From: Gemmatimonadota bacterium
GTDB lineage: Bacteria; Gemmatimonadota; Gemmatimonadetes; Longimicrobiales; RSA9
Assembly: GCA_012027055.1 (NCBI GenBank)
Contig: VEPF01000373.1
Coordinates: forward strand, 1 to 7,807
Direction of reading: 5' to 3'
DNA length: 7,807 nucleotides
Part shown: piece after piece, positions 6,633 through 7,807 of the stretch
How positions within the stretch are numbered: position 1 is the stretch's first letter
Layout: each line of letters starts with the position of its first letter
The notes under the pieces: generated by a model
Database searches by the model: none
What the model was told of the DNA's origin: nothing
Seen by the model: the letters and a program-made list of their open reading frames with translations, nothing else
Translations under genes and position numbers: made by a program

Positions 6633-6660
6633 GGAGAGCGGGCCGCCTGGCCCGCTCTCC
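6633..6660. terminator. Probable bidirectional terminator between convergent genes
   Basis: GGAGAGCGGGCC (6633-6644) and GGCCCGCTCTCC (6649-6660) make a perfect 12-bp stem with a GCCT tetraloop. Plus-strand transcripts from nrdJ then meet TCGTCATT; minus-strand transcripts from the lipoprotein gene, which ends 22 bases away at 6683, meet GCGTTTGG. Both T-tracts are weak, but stem strength and position between converging genes support a shared terminator. Confidence 0.8.
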
Positions 6661-6682
6661 TCGTCATTACGGCGGTCAGCGC

Positions 6683-7333
6683 TCAGCTGCGGGGCTTGAA
6701 GTTGGCGACGATGCTCAACGATGTCCCACGCGCGTACGTGCTGAAGCCGTCGTTGGTGCTTCCCAGGAAGTTGTACGTGCCCCTGACTCTCCGGCCGGCG
6801 GTGAACGGCCGGAGGTACACCACCCGACTGCTCAGGACGCCGGTGATGGTCTTGTCCGGGCACTTGACCGAAAGCGAGTCGGAGCGCCAGGCCAGCGAGT
6901 TCGACACCTCGGCCGGGACCGTGTCGTCATACAGCAGCTGATAGCTGATGGAGTCCCAGTTGGCGCGTGCGGTCGCGCTGTCCACGGCTCCCCACATGAT
7001 CCGCCACTCGATCCAGGACGTCGTATCCACCGGCACTTCGATGGGCGTGGTGTCGTTGTTGCACGTCGCGTTGTTCCATGCCGCCAGCGGGATGCTGTCC
7101 ACCTTGGCGCCGACCGGAGGCTCGGCGTAGGCAGTGGGCATCAATTCGTCTGCCCAGTTGCCTTCCCGCGCCGTGCACGCGTCCTTGGTGAGGTCCGGGA
7201 CGATCTGGCCGCTCGCCGCCAGCCGGCATATGCCCACCGGCTCGACCTCAGTGCTGCACGCTGCGAGGAACGCAGCGGACATCAGTACGGTCACGATCGC
7301 GAGCGCTGCGAGACGGCGCTGGTTCGCCTGCAT
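6683..7333 (-). CDS. Small lipoprotein of unknown function
   Basis: 216 residues from the ATG at 7333. That start is chosen because GGAGGT (7339-7344) sits 5 bases upstream and because it begins directly with a lipoprotein signal: positive MQANQRR, a hydrophobic stretch 9-22, then lipobox LAAC with lipidated C26. An upstream in-frame ATG at 7372 would add 13 charged residues and lacks a good ribosome site. The mature protein has four more cysteines (C36, C53, C91, C158), an even number that could form two disulfides. C36 and C53 frame a small CRLAASGQ...CTAREGNW motif. The rest (about 95-216) is rich in Thr, Ser, Val and Trp and looks like beta structure, with WIEWRIMWG at 107-115. No catalytic motif or family is recognised. 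Transcribed towards nrdJ; no operon partner in the window. Probably anchored in the inner or outer membrane facing the periplasm. Confidence 0.82.
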   Translation of the reverse strand: MQANQRRLAALAIVTVLMSAAFLAACSTEVEPVGICRLAASGQIVPDLTKDACTAREGNWADELMPTAYAEPPVGAKVDSIPLAAWNNATCNNDTTPIEVPVDTTSWIEWRIMWGAVDSATARANWDSISYQLLYDDTVPAEVSNSLAWRSDSLSVKCPDKTITGVLSSRVVYLRPFTAGRRVRGTYNFLGSTNDGFSTYARGTSLSIVANFKPRS

Positions 7334-7338
7334 CGGCC

Positions 7339-7344
7339 ACCTCC
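7339..7344 (-). promoter_or_regulatory. Ribosome binding site of the lipoprotein gene
   Basis: Reads GGAGGT on the minus strand, 5 bases before the ATG at 7333. It is the strongest Shine-Dalgarno in the window and fixes the start at 7333 rather than 7372. Confidence 0.8.
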
Positions 7345-7469
7345 GAGAATTGGTTGAACGAGTGCTGCGCATCTTTCAGCTCAGCTGCCGCGCAGGCCCG
7401 GCCCGTGGCGGCAGCGCTTCCTGGTCGGGATGATCGGGCGTTGCTCCGGCTCGTGGTGCTGCGTCTCCC

Positions 7470-7498
7470 ACGATGCGCATGAGCCGCAGGCGTGACAA
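7470..7498 (-). promoter_or_regulatory. Weak promoter candidate for the lipoprotein gene
   Basis: On the minus strand TTGTCA (7498-7493, 5 of 6 to the -35 consensus) is followed after 17 bases by CATCGT (7475-7470, 3 of 6 to TATAAT, lacking the first T). Transcription would start about 130 bases before the ATG. An alternative lies in the AT-richer patch at 7524-7549 (TTTACT then TTAAGT) but its spacing of 14 is short. Confidence 0.25.
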
Positions 7499-7744
7499 GC
7501 GACATCTGGGGCGCAAAAGCGCAACTTAATGTGATCGCCATGGAGTAAATGTGCCGGAGTGAGCTGGCGAACGGGGGCGGTGGCAGGCCCGGGCGACGCA
7601 GCGCTCCGGGGGGCGACCTGACGAAGGGCGAGGGGTCAGCGGGAGGTGCACGTTCCGGCGCACCGGAGCGCTTGCCGGGACCATGGCTCGGCTGCGAGGC
7701 TGCGGCCGGAGGGCGCCTGATGCCCATCAGCCGCGCGTTCTGAC

Positions 7745-7807
7745 GTGGCGCGCGGCCGTCCGGTCGGGGCGGGGCGCGCGCAGCGCGACCTGATCGAGCG
7801 CCTGCCG
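7745..7807 (+). CDS. Possible start of a further gene, cut by the right window edge
   Basis: A GTG at 7745 opens a frame that runs to the window end, translating to 21 residues (ARGRPVGAGRAQRDLIERLP after the initiator). The end, RDLIERLP, reads like real protein, while the beginning is low complexity. No good ribosome site precedes it: GGAGGG at 7708-7713 is too far away, but is well placed for an ATG at 7720 that encodes only MPISRAF before a TGA at 7741-7743. The pair could be a tiny leader followed by a coupled gene, or chance. Function cannot be named. Confidence 0.22.
   Translation, partial: MARGRPVGAGRAQRDLIERLP

Larger units (their letters stand above)
7334..7807. other. Upstream region of the lipoprotein gene, mostly unassigned
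   Basis: About 410 bases (to 7744) without a convincing gene. Open frames here on both strands give Arg/Gly/Pro/Ala-rich low-complexity translations typical of GC-rich non-coding DNA. A patch of lower GC at 7511-7550 contains the palindrome GCGC-AAAA-GCGC (7511-7522) and is the likeliest regulatory stretch besides the candidate promoter at 7470-7498. At 7745 a possible plus-strand gene may begin. Confidence 0.6.

Noticed and set aside
7248..7727. A 159-codon minus-strand frame overlapping the start of the lipoprotein gene
   Set aside because: Overlaps the lipoprotein signal sequence in another frame, which has a strong ribosome site and lipobox; its own composition is Pro/Arg/Ala/Ser-rich noise.
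7549..7743. A 64-codon plus-strand frame
   Set aside because: Gly/Arg/Ala/Pro-rich with no ribosome site, motif or conserved-looking segment.
1..7807. tRNA, rRNA, CRISPR array, transposase, integrase or attachment-site repeats
   Set aside because: I read for these on both strands and saw none; the window looks like ordinary chromosomal DNA rather than a mobile island.

Overview
The window is GC-rich DNA from a diderm (outer-membrane-bearing) bacterium. It encodes an Omp85-like outer-membrane barrel protein, a lipobox lipoprotein and a periplasmic-type peptidoglycan amidase. High GC, a class II (B12-dependent) ribonucleotide reductase as a stand-alone gene, and a protease/TolB-propeller/barrel fusion would fit Gemmatimonadota or a related lineage. 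That placement rests on overall character, not on a marker gene, and is only a guess.

Layout. (1) Bases 2-700, plus strand: the 3' part of an N-acetylmuramoyl-L-alanine amidase (Amidase_3 family), cut by the left window edge. (2) Bases 700-3687, plus strand, start codon overlapping the amidase stop by one base: a 995-residue exported protein combining a gluzincin metallopeptidase domain, a WD40/TolB-type beta-propeller and a C-terminal Omp85/surface-antigen-like beta-barrel. These two genes look like a translationally coupled cell-envelope operon. (3) Bases 3688-3999: an unusually information-dense control region. It has two near-identical NrdR-type boxes exactly 32 bp apart bracketing a candidate sigma-70 promoter, upstream DnaA-box-like elements and a small palindrome, and a GC-rich hairpin in the presumed mRNA leader. 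(4) Bases 4000-6522, plus strand: nrdJ, the adenosylcobalamin-dependent ribonucleotide reductase, with all main catalytic residues, a coiled-coil linker, a TSCPD-type domain and a cysteine-rich tail. (5) Bases 6523-6682: two strong hairpins between convergent genes, the second a probable bidirectional terminator. (6) Bases 6683-7333, minus strand: a small lipoprotein of unknown function with four further cysteines. (7) Bases 7334-7807: upstream region of the lipoprotein gene, with weak promoter candidates and possibly the first codons of another plus-strand gene starting at 7745.

How the parts relate. The first two genes act on the envelope (wall remodelling and an outer-membrane protein). 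nrdJ is a separate transcription unit supplying deoxynucleotides and is probably repressed by NrdR in response to dNTP/ATP status. The lipoprotein gene is independent and convergent. I see no tRNA, rRNA, CRISPR array, insertion sequence or phage gene. The most notable points are the three-domain protease-propeller-barrel fusion and the NrdR operator pair.
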